Positions 34,063 to 42,899 of a stretch of DNA of 53,505 nucleotides are shown in pieces. The notes below the pieces were generated by a model that saw nothing but the letters and a program-made list of their open reading frames with translations, ran no database searches and was not told where the DNA came from. Made by a program: the position numbers and the translations under genes. This DNA comes from JADJLQ01 sp034439915. Its GTDB lineage: Bacteria > Bacteroidota > Bacteroidia > Chitinophagales > Saprospiraceae. The stretch spans positions 1 through 53,505 of the forward strand of contig JAWXBI010000206.1 of the NCBI GenBank assembly GCA_034439915.1. Direction: 5' to 3'. How positions within the stretch are numbered: position 1 is the first letter of the stretch; the number at the start of each line of letters is the position of its first letter.

Positions 34063-34605
34063 ATGATATTGCATCCATGGCATGAAGTTCCTCTGGGAGA
34101 TCAGTCTCCTGAAGTTTGCTGGGCCTTCATTGAAATATCCCGAAGGAGCCGGGCCAAATATGAAATCGATAAACCTTCCGGGTTATTAAAACTCGACCGC
34201 GTATTGCATTCCTCCGTATCCTATCCCACCAATTACGGATTCCTTCCCCAAACACTCCATGAAGACGGTGATCCTTTGGACGTATTGGTATTGTCCCAGG
34301 TAGAGATCACTCCGCATTGCCTGGTGGAGGTGAAAGTGATTGGGGTGATGAGTATGATCGACCAGGGTATACCCGACGATAAAATCATTGCTGTACCTAC
34401 TACTGACCCCAGTGTCAATCATATAGAGGACATTGGCGCTATACCGGAATACCTCGAAAGGGAGATCATCCATTTTTTTGATACCTACAAAATATTAGAA
34501 AATAAAAAAGTCACTGCTAAGCGGTTTCAGGATAAGGAAACAGCCTTAAAGATTATCCTGGAGTCTATTGAGCTTTATAAGGTAAGATTCAAAATCAAGC
34601 TATGA
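34063..34605 (+). CDS. ppa: Soluble inorganic pyrophosphatase (family I)
   Basis: Cytoplasmic Mg-dependent enzyme that hydrolyses diphosphate to phosphate. From MILHPWHEVPLGD it is 180 residues, the usual size. Active-site segments: KYEIDKPSGLLKLDRVL, YPTNYGFLPQT, the DxDPxD signature EDGDPLDVLVL, and PDDKIIAVP. An ATG-like start at 34006 would overlap the transporter, so 34063 is chosen. It follows the VIT1-type gene after 28 bp; both may be one transcript. Confidence 0.95.
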   Translation: MILHPWHEVPLGDQSPEVCWAFIEISRRSRAKYEIDKPSGLLKLDRVLHSSVSYPTNYGFLPQTLHEDGDPLDVLVLSQVEITPHCLVEVKVIGVMSMIDQGIPDDKIIAVPTTDPSVNHIEDIGAIPEYLEREIIHFFDTYKILENKKVTAKRFQDKETALKIILESIELYKVRFKIKL

Positions 34606-34632
34606 TCGGCTAGTGAAAGGATGAGTTACCAG

Positions 34633-35190
34633 TTACTCCAGTCTGCGGTTGCCGATCCACAAGCCTTCCAATGAGGCCTTCCCGTTCAATACATGCAAAC
34701 CGGCATATACTTTTATAGTGGTGTCGGACAACGCTTTGTTGTATTGTTCGAGCAGATCCGGTGCTGCCTTTTCATTGACGTATAAATTGGAAAATGGATA
34801 TTCCAGGGTGGCTGAATAAACAGAATCCGGATAAACCGGGAAGGTAAATTTTATCTGCGATTGAATATACACCGGCATTTCAGGAGTTTCTGAATCTGGT
34901 TGCACAGAATAAAATGTATAAACATCTCCGGAATCCTTTTCGTAATTAATCCAAACGGTCTGACCCCTGGTAAATCGAAGACTGTCTGTATATTCAAATT
35001 GGGCAGGAATAGGATTAATGTTGAAATAGGTACCCCGGAATGGGTCCTTGGGATCAACCTGCTGACAGGGGATTTTAATAAATACACCGCTGGAAATCGT
35101 CCGTTCTTCCCTGTATATCCAGGATCCCAACATATACCATTGGAATAAAACTACTCCGGTAAATAAGATCCATTTCCATCCGGATTTCAT
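34633..35190 (-). CDS. GDYXXLXY-domain membrane protein
   Basis: Small anchored protein of 185 residues: one N-terminal membrane helix (WILFTGVVLFQWYMLGSWI) and an extracytoplasmic domain with the GDYXXLXY signature in variant form (DPFRGTYFNIN). Such proteins always go with a DUF2157/DUF4401 membrane protein; here the start overlaps the 3' end of that gene by 4 bp. Function of the pair is unknown. Confidence 0.88.
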   Translation of the reverse strand: MKSGWKWILFTGVVLFQWYMLGSWIYREERTISSGVFIKIPCQQVDPKDPFRGTYFNINPIPAQFEYTDSLRFTRGQTVWINYEKDSGDVYTFYSVQPDSETPEMPVYIQSQIKFTFPVYPDSVYSATLEYPFSNLYVNEKAAPDLLEQYNKALSDTTIKVYAGLHVLNGKASLEGLWIGNRRLE

Positions 35191-36458
35191 ATTCTTTTTT
35201 GTTTTTTAATGATCATCCAGTTGATTCCGAAACACAAAAGCCCTAATGCAATAAACAATAACCCTTTCCAGATAAACGAAAAATCATGGCCAAAAAACCA
35301 GGCTAAAATCCAAACCGTCAAGGCCAACAGGCCCAGGTTGACCACAATTAAATTTTCACCGGTCACTCCATCATATATTAATTTGGCGGCGGCAGCCAAA
35401 ATAAATAAGTTGGATAAAAACTGCCCCGTAGCAGGGTGGATTTCTCCGATAAATAAAACCAAAATCAAAGCCAACCCCAGCCAGGTCATGTGGTCTGGTT
35501 CCGGCGGGATGCGTTGTTTGAAGTGGTACCATATTAGCAATCCCAGTGCGATTAAAAAAATGGCAGGCAGTAAGGGATTTCCGGAAGTAAGACAAACCAG
35601 GATGTTACCCGCTATTGAATCCGTCCAAAAAAAGTCAAAGGTCATCAACATACCTGTAATCCAGATTCCAAGAAATTGGGCAGTCCTGTATCCATTGGAC
35701 AAAAACTTCTGCTCCGAAAAAGGGCCAAAAGCCAATGCACCAAATCCTATAAAAGTGATCAGGCAAGCCACCACCACAAAACGCTCACAAAGAAGGGATG
35801 AATTAAAAAATAAAAATATGGTCAGAACGATAGGAATGGTCCAATGATGCAAAATCAATAAATGATGTTGCATCCCTTTTCTCCATTGCAGAACATACCA
35901 TACCATCAGCACAAGGATAATAACCAGCGGAAAAAAATCATAGGCTTGATCCATATTCCAGGATATACTGGTCAGGTACCATCCGACACCCACCCATAGA
36001 GCCAGGGAAACTGACCTGGAATCAAAAATAAATGGTATGGCCATGGTCAGTATAATCCACCATTTTATAAAACCGGAAATTTCAGCCTCTATGTTATAAA
36101 TCTGGGAGAGCAGCGAAATGGCTATACCGACTGAAAAAAGTATGGATAGTGCAACTGATTCTGCCCATAGGGATTCATTGGATTTTTTTCTTAAAACAAA
36201 AACGCCCAGGGCCTGCGAAAAAAGAAGGGGTATAAATGAAATCCCGATTTTTACCCATTTTGAAAACTGGTCCCAATTGTAAGCCACGATCAGGATCAGC
36301 CCCAGGCCAACCAATACAATACCAATCAGGGAGAGGATCAACATAAATCTGGAAGATCCCGAATCCCTGGATTTATTTTTATAAAATTGTTGAATTCGTT
36401 GAGCCGTGCCTTCATCGATGAGGCCATGTGCAATCAGCTCCCTGAGATCAATTTTCAC
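35187..36458 (-). CDS. DUF2157/DUF4401 multi-pass membrane protein
   Basis: A short soluble N-terminal helix (MKIDLRELIAHGLIDEGTAQRIQQFY) typical of DUF2157 is followed by about 12 hydrophobic helices (423 residues in all). The 4-bp overlap with the GDYXXLXY gene suggests translational coupling. The pair is widespread in bacteria but has no known activity. Confidence 0.9.
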   Translation of the reverse strand: MKIDLRELIAHGLIDEGTAQRIQQFYKNKSRDSGSSRFMLILSLIGIVLVGLGLILIVAYNWDQFSKWVKIGISFIPLLFSQALGVFVLRKKSNESLWAESVALSILFSVGIAISLLSQIYNIEAEISGFIKWWIILTMAIPFIFDSRSVSLALWVGVGWYLTSISWNMDQAYDFFPLVIILVLMVWYVLQWRKGMQHHLLILHHWTIPIVLTIFLFFNSSLLCERFVVVACLITFIGFGALAFGPFSEQKFLSNGYRTAQFLGIWITGMLMTFDFFWTDSIAGNILVCLTSGNPLLPAIFLIALGLLIWYHFKQRIPPEPDHMTWLGLALILVLFIGEIHPATGQFLSNLFILAAAAKLIYDGVTGENLIVVNLGLLALTVWILAWFFGHDFSFIWKGLLFIALGLLCFGINWMIIKKQKRI

Positions 36459-36502
36459 CCCTCTAAATTAGTTTAAAATTTGGGTGAAGTACTGGTGATT
36501 TG

Positions 36503-38065
36503 TTATTCCCGGATCACCATCCACTTCTTTATCGATTGCCAGTCCGAGCCTTTTAGCCGGACGATGTAAGTGCCTGAAACCAAACCGGCAGTATTTAATT
36601 CAATGTCGTGTGAACCCGGATTCAGATCTTCCAGGGGAATATGTTGGATCAAACGCCCGACCAGGTCATAAATGTTCATGCTGACGTTTTCCTTCAAGGT
36701 AGTCTTAAATAATAATTTCGAATTGGCATTGGACACCGGGTTTGGGACTATCAATACTGGCCTAGTTGACGGGATTGCCTCAGCAACAGGTGAGGTTAGG
36801 GCTTTACTGGAATCTATTATGATGGTTTCATCTCCCGGCTGGTAAAGCGTAAATAGGAAATAGGTGAGCATCATCTCATCCGTGGTAGCTTCACCCACTT
36901 TTACCTCCTTAGGCGGGAAATTGGGATTGTGATGATTGGCGCTCGTATTATCATAGGTAGCTTCTGACAACAACATAGACCCCGCTGGAATTTTAATTAT
37001 TTTTTCAAATTGGTAGATACCCTGCCAATGAAAATCCCAATGTGGTATGTTGATCAGTGGAATTTCTTTTTGGTCGGGCCCAACCGCCCAGGTTTTTATA
37101 GAGGTTCCGATCAGATGCATATGTGGAGCTACACCAATTACGGAAAAATTTAAGGGGACAAAAAACCGCTGATTAAATGTTTTGATGGTATTGGCCGGGA
37201 TTTTTAAAGGCCCGTTGGTCATGCTGATCTCATGATTGAGTATAGGTATCAGATACGTTTCCCTCAATGGCTGATCGGTCAGTTGCAATTTGATGAGGGT
37301 CTGGTCGGATTTTCCTTTGGCTCCTCCGGGATAATGCACCTGGATGATGATATTGCTTCGGGCCGGAATTTTTATACCAAATCCTTTGGGCAATACAAAA
37401 GGCTGCGATCCCGGCACCCAGGCTCCGATCAATGCTGCATCACTCGTACCGGCTCCTCCAAAACATAAGTAGCCTGGTCCCGCCTCCCGGCTATCCAATT
37501 GAAAACTTTTTGTACCCCCATCCCTGAAAATTAAAATATGGTGTACAATCTCCGGGTTGCCTGGAATACATTCCAGTCCGGTAAGCCACATGTCTTTGGT
37601 CAACCGGCTGCTGTCGGGAAAACACCGGTATTCATCGACATTGGTCGGTAAAGTATAATTGGGGGTGTTCATCACTAATTGGGGATTTTTGATAAAACCC
37701 AGGTTATCGTATTCCGGCGCCGGCGGTGCTTTGCTCAAATTACCGGAAGGTCCTCCACCATCTACCCACTTAACAATGGCGTCAATGTCCTCCTGAGCTA
37801 GAGCTCTGACATGGGCCAGTTTGCTGTAGGATACATCCGGGGGCCACGGCGGCATGTTTTTTTGGCTGACGGCGAATTTTATGCTGTTCCTGTTATTAAA
37901 GGCCTGTCCATACGACATCATGGAAAACGGACCAGATCCGCCGCTTCTGTGACAGGAAGTACAGTTTTTATAAATGATTTTCGCGATGGATTCAGACCAG
38001 GTGGGTGTCTGACTATTAACTGGACAATAACAGATCCAGATCAATAAAAGAGTAATTAACCGCAA
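36503..38065 (-). CDS. Cytochrome c-copper monooxygenase-T9SS fusion
   Basis: One secreted chain of 520 residues. Signal peptide (MRLITLLLIWICYCPVNSQ), cytochrome c domain with CTSCH (C35, C38, H39) and MPPWPPD (M71, the likely axial Met), then a copper type II ascorbate-dependent monooxygenase module: HH (175-176) and QVHYPGG (H244) match the first copper site of peptidylglycine monooxygenase, and APHMHLIG (H315, H317) plus M398/M399 in TTDEMML match the second. A T9SS C-terminal domain ends it (VPNPVSNANSK, VSGTYIVRL). It would work at the cell surface or outside. Fusions of heme c and such a copper module are known in Bacteroidota; the substrate is unknown. Confidence 0.88.
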   Translation of the reverse strand: MRLITLLLIWICYCPVNSQTPTWSESIAKIIYKNCTSCHRSGGSGPFSMMSYGQAFNNRNSIKFAVSQKNMPPWPPDVSYSKLAHVRALAQEDIDAIVKWVDGGGPSGNLSKAPPAPEYDNLGFIKNPQLVMNTPNYTLPTNVDEYRCFPDSSRLTKDMWLTGLECIPGNPEIVHHILIFRDGGTKSFQLDSREAGPGYLCFGGAGTSDAALIGAWVPGSQPFVLPKGFGIKIPARSNIIIQVHYPGGAKGKSDQTLIKLQLTDQPLRETYLIPILNHEISMTNGPLKIPANTIKTFNQRFFVPLNFSVIGVAPHMHLIGTSIKTWAVGPDQKEIPLINIPHWDFHWQGIYQFEKIIKIPAGSMLLSEATYDNTSANHHNPNFPPKEVKVGEATTDEMMLTYFLFTLYQPGDETIIIDSSKALTSPVAEAIPSTRPVLIVPNPVSNANSKLLFKTTLKENVSMNIYDLVGRLIQHIPLEDLNPGSHDIELNTAGLVSGTYIVRLKGSDWQSIKKWMVIRE

Positions 38066-38089
38066 TTGTATATTTTTAAAAAGTCCAGA

Positions 38090-38449
38090 TCAATCAATAT
38101 ATTCCTTCCGTTTAACCAACGCGTAATAATCGTGTTCCAATGGCAGGTAACCCTGGTCATAACAAAAATAATAGGTATGACCATTTTTGGTGTGGTAAAG
38201 GTTGGTAAAATATTCGAATTTAAATCCCCTTTTGACCAATTGGCCTCTGGAGATTTTTCCTTTTCCTTCCGGGTTGGCATCCAGCAAAATTCTGCGGTTT
38301 TTACGCAAGGTGTTGTTAATATTCCGCATAATGTTGTTGCTGTCGCTGTTAAGGCGATTGTTAAATGCACTCCGGCATTGATCGGTACAGAATTTCTTAT
38401 CGGTACGGCCCATGATCTTGTCGCCGCATTCAATACATTTGGTGTTCAT
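38090..38449 (-). CDS. Small zinc-finger protein, unknown role
   Basis: Cytoplasmic protein of 119 residues with an N-terminal zinc finger: CIECGDKIMGRTDKKFC followed by DQC (C5, C8, C21, C25), then a helical segment (AFNNRLNSDSNNIMRNINNTLRKNRRIL) and a C-terminal beta region (KFEYFTNLYHTKNGHTYYFCYDQGY). Proteins like this are common in Bacteroidota and unstudied; a nucleic-acid role is possible. A promoter-like box ends 5 nt before the ATG, so the mRNA may have almost no leader. Confidence 0.8.
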   Translation of the reverse strand: MNTKCIECGDKIMGRTDKKFCTDQCRSAFNNRLNSDSNNIMRNINNTLRKNRRILLDANPEGKGKISRGQLVKRGFKFEYFTNLYHTKNGHTYYFCYDQGYLPLEHDYYALVKRKEYID

Positions 38450-38454
38450 GTAAA

Positions 38455-38462
38455 CAAATATA
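38455..38462 (-). promoter_or_regulatory. -7 promoter box for the zinc-finger gene
   Basis: On the minus strand TATATTTG, ending 5 nt before the ATG at 38449. Transcription would start near 38450, so the mRNA is predicted to have a leader of about one base or none. Confidence 0.55.
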
Positions 38463-38551
38463 AGGGTAAGTGCTCTCGAAAAAAACGGGTATTAGGACCC
38501 ATTTGGACACATAATAATTGCAATTTCCTTATCCAATTAGTAATTTTAAGT

Positions 38552-40390
38552 ATGAAAAAACGCTTGTTTAGCATTTTGTTGATTGGATTCTTCTTGGGTA
38601 TGGTCCATGCGCAGGAAAACAATCAAACCATGCGCACCCAAAAACCAGTATTACATGCAAAACACTGGCTGGCAATCACTGGAAAACCACTTGCAGCAAC
38701 GGCAGGAGCTACGATATTCCAACAGGGTGGAAACGCAGTAGATGCGGCCTGTGCCATGATCGCTGCGACGTGTACGATGTTCGATGTCCTGAGTTGGGGC
38801 GGAGAAACGCAGGCATTAATTTATAATCCACTGACTAAAGAAGTGGTCGGGATCAATGCCCTCGGTGTAGCCCCGACCGGAGCGACTCCTGAATTTTATA
38901 AAAGCAAGGGATATGAGTATCCTCCGGCTACCGGCCCCCTGGCTGCAGTGACGCCGGGAACCCCTGGTGGTATCCTGGTTATGTTGGCCAATTATGGCAC
39001 CAAAAGTCTCAAAGAAGTCCTGGCACCGACGATGCAATTAGCGGAAGGTTATCCTATGGATGAGGATGTACATCGGCAAATGCAACGGAATGAAGTTGAG
39101 TTATTGACCTGGCCATATTCAAAAAAGGTATTTTTTAAAAACGGCAAAGTACCTCAAGCCGGTGAAATTTTTTCACAACCGGACTTATTGGCCACCTTGA
39201 AAAAATTAATCGAAAGTGAACAGGCAGCATTGGCAGCAGGTAAAAACCGCAAAGAGGCAATCATGGCCGCTTATGATCGGTTTTATAGGGGGGATATTGC
39301 TGAAGAATTTGTTCGGGGAACCAAGGAGCAGGGTGGGTTGATAACCACTGAAGACCTGGCCAATTGGAAAGTCCTCATTGAAAAACCACTTTCTACCAAC
39401 TACAAGGGGATAGAGGTCTATAAATTAAGGGAATGGCAACAAGGACCAGTGATGTTACAGGCTTTAAACATGCTGGAAGGGCTTGACCTTAAAAAAATGA
39501 AATACAACTCAGTCGAATACATCCATACCCTTTACCAGGTTATGAATTTTGTTTACGCCGACCGCGACTTTTATTACGGTGATCCTTATGTTCCACCAGT
39601 AGAACCCATCATAGGCTTGCTTTCTAAAGAATATGCCAAACAAAGGTTGAAACTCATCGATACATCAAAAAACAATGAACATGTGCTGCCCGGGGATCCG
39701 TATCCCTTTGAAGGAAAGACCAATCCATATCTCGATATCATTGAAAAAATGAAAAAATCAAGCTCCCGTTTACCTTCATCCATGGATCAGTTTATGAAGG
39801 ATTTTTATGCCGGGACCACTTCAGTGACGGCTGCCGATTCCAGCGGATGGGTAGTGAGTGTCGTGCCCAGCGGAGGATGGATGCCCACCTGCATAGCCGG
39901 AAATACAGGTGTTGGTCTCAGCCAGAGGATGCAATCGTTTGTATTGAATGTCAATGAATGCCCATTCAATGTGGTGGCACCGGGTCAGCGGCCCAGGGTG
40001 ACTTTAACCCCGACTATTGCCATGAAGGATGGAAAACCCCTGATGGCTTTTGGGGTACAGGGAGGCGACTCTCAGGATCAAAACCTGTTACAATTTTTTC
40101 TTAATATGACCGAGTTTGGTATGAATGTCCAGCAGGCCGTCGAGGCAGCCAATTTCAATAGTTACCAGATGAAAAGCGCTTTTGGTAAACATGAAAAAAT
40201 TCCTGGCAAACTCCTGATCAGGACGAGCACCCCGGATGTTGTTCGTAAAGCATTGATTAAGAAAGGATATGTCCTTGAATTTAACCCGCGTACTTCCGGG
40301 CCTATTACCGCGATCTATTTTGATTGGGAACATGGCAGTATGTGGGGAGGGGCAAGTAACCATGGGGATGACTATGGGATCGGGTGGTGA
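38552..40390 (+). CDS. Gamma-glutamyltransferase-family protein, exported
   Basis: Signal peptide (MKKRLFSILLIGFFLGMVHAQ) and an Ntn-hydrolase of the gamma-glutamyltranspeptidase family, 612 residues. Such enzymes cleave themselves before a threonine: the segment GTTSVTAADSSG places it at T422 (TTxxxxxD pattern, with S in place of the usual H). Other family segments are FQQGGNAVDAACAM near the N-terminus and GNTGVGLSQRMQSFV. They release glutamate from glutathione or related amides; some relatives act on other acyl amides, so glutathione is not certain. The ATG at 38552 is chosen because the open frame upstream encodes no signal. Confidence 0.9.
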   Translation: MKKRLFSILLIGFFLGMVHAQENNQTMRTQKPVLHAKHWLAITGKPLAATAGATIFQQGGNAVDAACAMIAATCTMFDVLSWGGETQALIYNPLTKEVVGINALGVAPTGATPEFYKSKGYEYPPATGPLAAVTPGTPGGILVMLANYGTKSLKEVLAPTMQLAEGYPMDEDVHRQMQRNEVELLTWPYSKKVFFKNGKVPQAGEIFSQPDLLATLKKLIESEQAALAAGKNRKEAIMAAYDRFYRGDIAEEFVRGTKEQGGLITTEDLANWKVLIEKPLSTNYKGIEVYKLREWQQGPVMLQALNMLEGLDLKKMKYNSVEYIHTLYQVMNFVYADRDFYYGDPYVPPVEPIIGLLSKEYAKQRLKLIDTSKNNEHVLPGDPYPFEGKTNPYLDIIEKMKKSSSRLPSSMDQFMKDFYAGTTSVTAADSSGWVVSVVPSGGWMPTCIAGNTGVGLSQRMQSFVLNVNECPFNVVAPGQRPRVTLTPTIAMKDGKPLMAFGVQGGDSQDQNLLQFFLNMTEFGMNVQQAVEAANFNSYQMKSAFGKHEKIPGKLLIRTSTPDVVRKALIKKGYVLEFNPRTSGPITAIYFDWEHGSMWGGASNHGDDYGIGW

Positions 40391-40430
40391 TTAAACCAAA
40401 ACTAAATTCCCTGCCTTGAAGACTTATGCT

Positions 40431-40438
40431 TATTTTTG
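40431..40438 (+). promoter_or_regulatory. -7 promoter box for the bacilliredoxin gene
   Basis: TATTTTTG matches TAnnTTTG. Transcript start near 40443, leader about 46 nt to ATG 40489. Confidence 0.45.
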
Positions 40439-40488
40439 TAAACTAAACTATTTTACTTTTCATCCGTTTAAATAGAAAAAAAAGATAC

Positions 40489-40902
40489 ATGTACCCAATA
40501 GAACTGGTAAAACCGATGGAAAATGAACTCCTGTCGTCCGGGTTTGAGCCGTTGACCGACGAGCAGGAAGTCAATCAGGCCCTAAATGACAAATCAGGCA
40601 CCATGTTGCTGATGGTCAATAGTGTTTGTGGCTGTGCTGCAGCCCACGCCAGGCCAGGCGTACGATTAGCTTTGCTTTCAGACAAAACTCCTGATAAATT
40701 ATACACCGTATTTGCTGGAGTGGATAGGGAAGCTACCGCAAAAGCGCGGGAATTTTTAGCTCCTTACCCCCCATCCTCTCCGTCTATTGCGCTGTTTAAA
40801 AATGGTGAACTCGTTCACATGATTGAACGGTACCAGATTGAAGGAAGGAGTGCTGATATCGTTGCCGCCAATTTGAAAATGGCGTTTGAGAATTATTGTT
40901 AA
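40489..40902 (+). CDS. Bacilliredoxin, BrxA/BrxB family
   Basis: Cytoplasmic thioredoxin-fold protein of 137 residues with the family motif CGC in NSVCGCAAAHARPG (C47, C49). In Bacillus, BrxA and BrxB remove bacillithiol from oxidised protein thiols. Bacillithiol is also reported in some Bacteroidota; its synthesis genes (bshA-C) are not in this window. It is set apart, with its own promoter-like box. Confidence 0.92.
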   Translation: MYPIELVKPMENELLSSGFEPLTDEQEVNQALNDKSGTMLLMVNSVCGCAAAHARPGVRLALLSDKTPDKLYTVFAGVDREATAKAREFLAPYPPSSPSIALFKNGELVHMIERYQIEGRSADIVAANLKMAFENYC

Positions 40903-41094
40903 GCGTTCATTCCCCTTTGTCTCTTCCTTTTTTGATATAGGATTAGACCCAGTACAGGATTTTATCTACCAAAGTATTTATTAGCATGACTATCTATGCT
41001 TTTTTGAGTTTAATTGATCCTTATTTTGCCTGAATCCAGGCGTTACCTGTTCCTTTCCTGGAACTAGCTGATTCCCCACTTCGTTAAAAAGGAT

Positions 41095-42792
41095 ATGCTA
41101 AAATCACTCTTTATTATCGTCAGTTTGCTGATGGGTTTACACTTGGGAGCCCAGGGTTTTGAAATCCGGTCATTTGATGTAAAAATCAAAATTGATAAGG
41201 ATGGGTTTATTGATGTGGAGGAGCATATTCGGGTTGAATTCACGGAGAAAAAAAGAGGTATTATCCGAAACATACCTTTCAAATATTCTTATCAGGGCAA
41301 ATCCTACAAGACAAAAATAGACCGGGTCATCGTCGAAAGTTGGGATTTTAAAGTCAGCGATCAGAATAATCAAAAGTCAATCCGGATCGGTCACCCTGAA
41401 AAATACCTGGAGGGAAACCAGGACTACCTTATCAACTACCGGGTAAAAGGTCCTTTTATTCATGCCGGGGACTATGATGAGTTTTATTGGAACATTACCG
41501 GCAATGAATGGACAGCGTCGATTGAACAAGTAAAATTTGATATAGAACTTCCTGACGATACGCCACTTGCTTACCAGGATCTTAAAGTTTTCACCGGTCG
41601 TACCGGGTCAAAACAGGATAGCGCCTATATCGAACAATCCGGCAGGCATATTTCAGGAACTTCAATTGCGGGTTTTAATCCCGGTGAAGGTTTAACGGTT
41701 GCCTTACGATTACCTTCTGGTTACATCAATCCTGAAAATGCCTTCGACCTTCAAATAACCTCTATGCAAAAAACGGTAAGGGAACTTAAGACCCAGTGGC
41801 CCCTTGCCCTGGTTCCAGCTATATTATTCTCCTTATTGGTGGGGTTTTGGAACAAATTGAGAGGGATTAGCTACCCCAAGGTTATTGAACCGCAACCATA
41901 TCCCCCACAAGATCTGAATCCCGCAGAGGTTGGAGCATTTTATGACCAGGTAGTCCATGACCGGGATGTGATTTCATTGTTGCCCTATTGGGCTGCGGAT
42001 GGGTTTATTCGGATGGAGTATAACCCTCAAAACAAGGACACCTACCTGATTAAATTAAAAGACCTCGACCAGGATAGGCCTGCCTATGAATACGTGCTTT
42101 TTCAGGATTTGTTTAACCACCGATACACGGTGAGTTTATCCAACCTCCGTTATCAATTCTCGGGTACACATCAAAAAGTAAAGTCGATGATCAGAAATGA
42201 AATTATCGGCATGCAACTCTATGACGAAAAATACAGATATTGGTTTAATTCCTGGCGCATCTGGATTATTCTCGTTGGATTGATTCCGATGGCTGTGTTT
42301 TCTTTCATCCTTGGATACTGGCTGGCCGGTGTATTATTTCTGATCGGATTGATTGTTATGATTGTACTCGCCAACCAATCCAAAGTATTATCCGAAAAAG
42401 GAAAATTCTTTCATCATCAATTGAAAGGTTTTTACGCCTTTCTTAATAATGAACGCGGCGAACAATATAAGAATATCATGGAAAGTGATCCCTTATATTT
42501 TGACAAAGTATACCCTTATGCAGTGGCTTTAAAACTGGATAAGTCCTTTGTAAAACAGGTAAAACCCTATCAACAATTTGCCCCGGTATGGTATGGTTAT
42601 TATGGTATGATGGCTATGGGACAACGGTCCACCATGGAAGATTTTGATCAGGATTTTCAACCCAAAGAAATCACTTCAGCTTTTAGTGTAACCCATGATC
42701 CGGCGACCGCTTCCAGCGGAGGAGGCGGAGGTTTCAGTGGAGGAGGTAGTTCCGGCGGCGGTTTTGGCGGCGGAGGGGGTAGTAGCTGGTAG
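41095..42792 (+). CDS. DUF2207 membrane protein with Gly-rich tail
   Basis: Signal peptide (MLKSLFIIVSLLMGLHLGAQ), an extracytoplasmic DUF2207 domain (about 20-220; FEIRSFDVKIKIDKDGFIDVEEHIRVEF, GIIRNIPFKY, GDYDEFYWNITGNEW), a membrane helix near 235-250, a cytoplasmic part, two more helices (about 390-440) and a soluble end. The last 30 residues are almost only Gly and Ser and end SSW, a feature of this family. Members are predicted membrane proteins without known function. An octamer repeat array starts 10 nt after the stop. Confidence 0.9.
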   Translation: MLKSLFIIVSLLMGLHLGAQGFEIRSFDVKIKIDKDGFIDVEEHIRVEFTEKKRGIIRNIPFKYSYQGKSYKTKIDRVIVESWDFKVSDQNNQKSIRIGHPEKYLEGNQDYLINYRVKGPFIHAGDYDEFYWNITGNEWTASIEQVKFDIELPDDTPLAYQDLKVFTGRTGSKQDSAYIEQSGRHISGTSIAGFNPGEGLTVALRLPSGYINPENAFDLQITSMQKTVRELKTQWPLALVPAILFSLLVGFWNKLRGISYPKVIEPQPYPPQDLNPAEVGAFYDQVVHDRDVISLLPYWAADGFIRMEYNPQNKDTYLIKLKDLDQDRPAYEYVLFQDLFNHRYTVSLSNLRYQFSGTHQKVKSMIRNEIIGMQLYDEKYRYWFNSWRIWIILVGLIPMAVFSFILGYWLAGVLFLIGLIVMIVLANQSKVLSEKGKFFHHQLKGFYAFLNNERGEQYKNIMESDPLYFDKVYPYAVALKLDKSFVKQVKPYQQFAPVWYGYYGMMAMGQRSTMEDFDQDFQPKEITSAFSVTHDPATASSGGGGGFSGGGSSGGGFGGGGGSSW

Positions 42793-42802
42793 AAAGAGGT
42801 TG

Positions 42803-42894
42803 AATTGTTGAATTGTAGAATTGTAGAATTGTCAGGCACTATCAAGGAGTTGAATTGTGGAATTGTCAGTCAATTCAACAATTCAACATTTCAG
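42803..42894. repeat. Octamer array with inverted second half (site B)
   Basis: Direct units AATTGTTG, AATTGTAG, AATTGTAG, AATTGTCA fill 42803-42834; after an 18-base interruption come AATTGTGG and AATTGTCA (42853-42868), then GT and three inverted units CAATTCAA, CAATTCAA, CATTTCAG (to 42894). The unit and the junction (AATTGTCA-GG/GT-CAATTCAA) are the same as at 3871-3984. It lies between the convergent DUF2207 and diheme cytochrome genes and can form a hairpin, so it could terminate both. Confidence 0.9.
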
Positions 42895-42899
42895 CCTTC

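Noticed and set aside
38066..38551. 162-codon N-terminal extension of the gamma-glutamyltransferase
   Set aside because: It overlaps the zinc-finger gene on the other strand and hides a perfect signal peptide starting at 38552.
40903..41094. Small RNA or riboswitch before the DUF2207 gene
   Set aside because: Only a weak 6-bp dyad (TCCAGG and CCTGGA) is seen, with no conserved structure I recognise.
42657..42845. Proline-rich minus-strand peptide opposite the DUF2207 tail
   Set aside because: It is only the antisense of the Gly-rich C-terminus of DUF2207 and of the repeat array.
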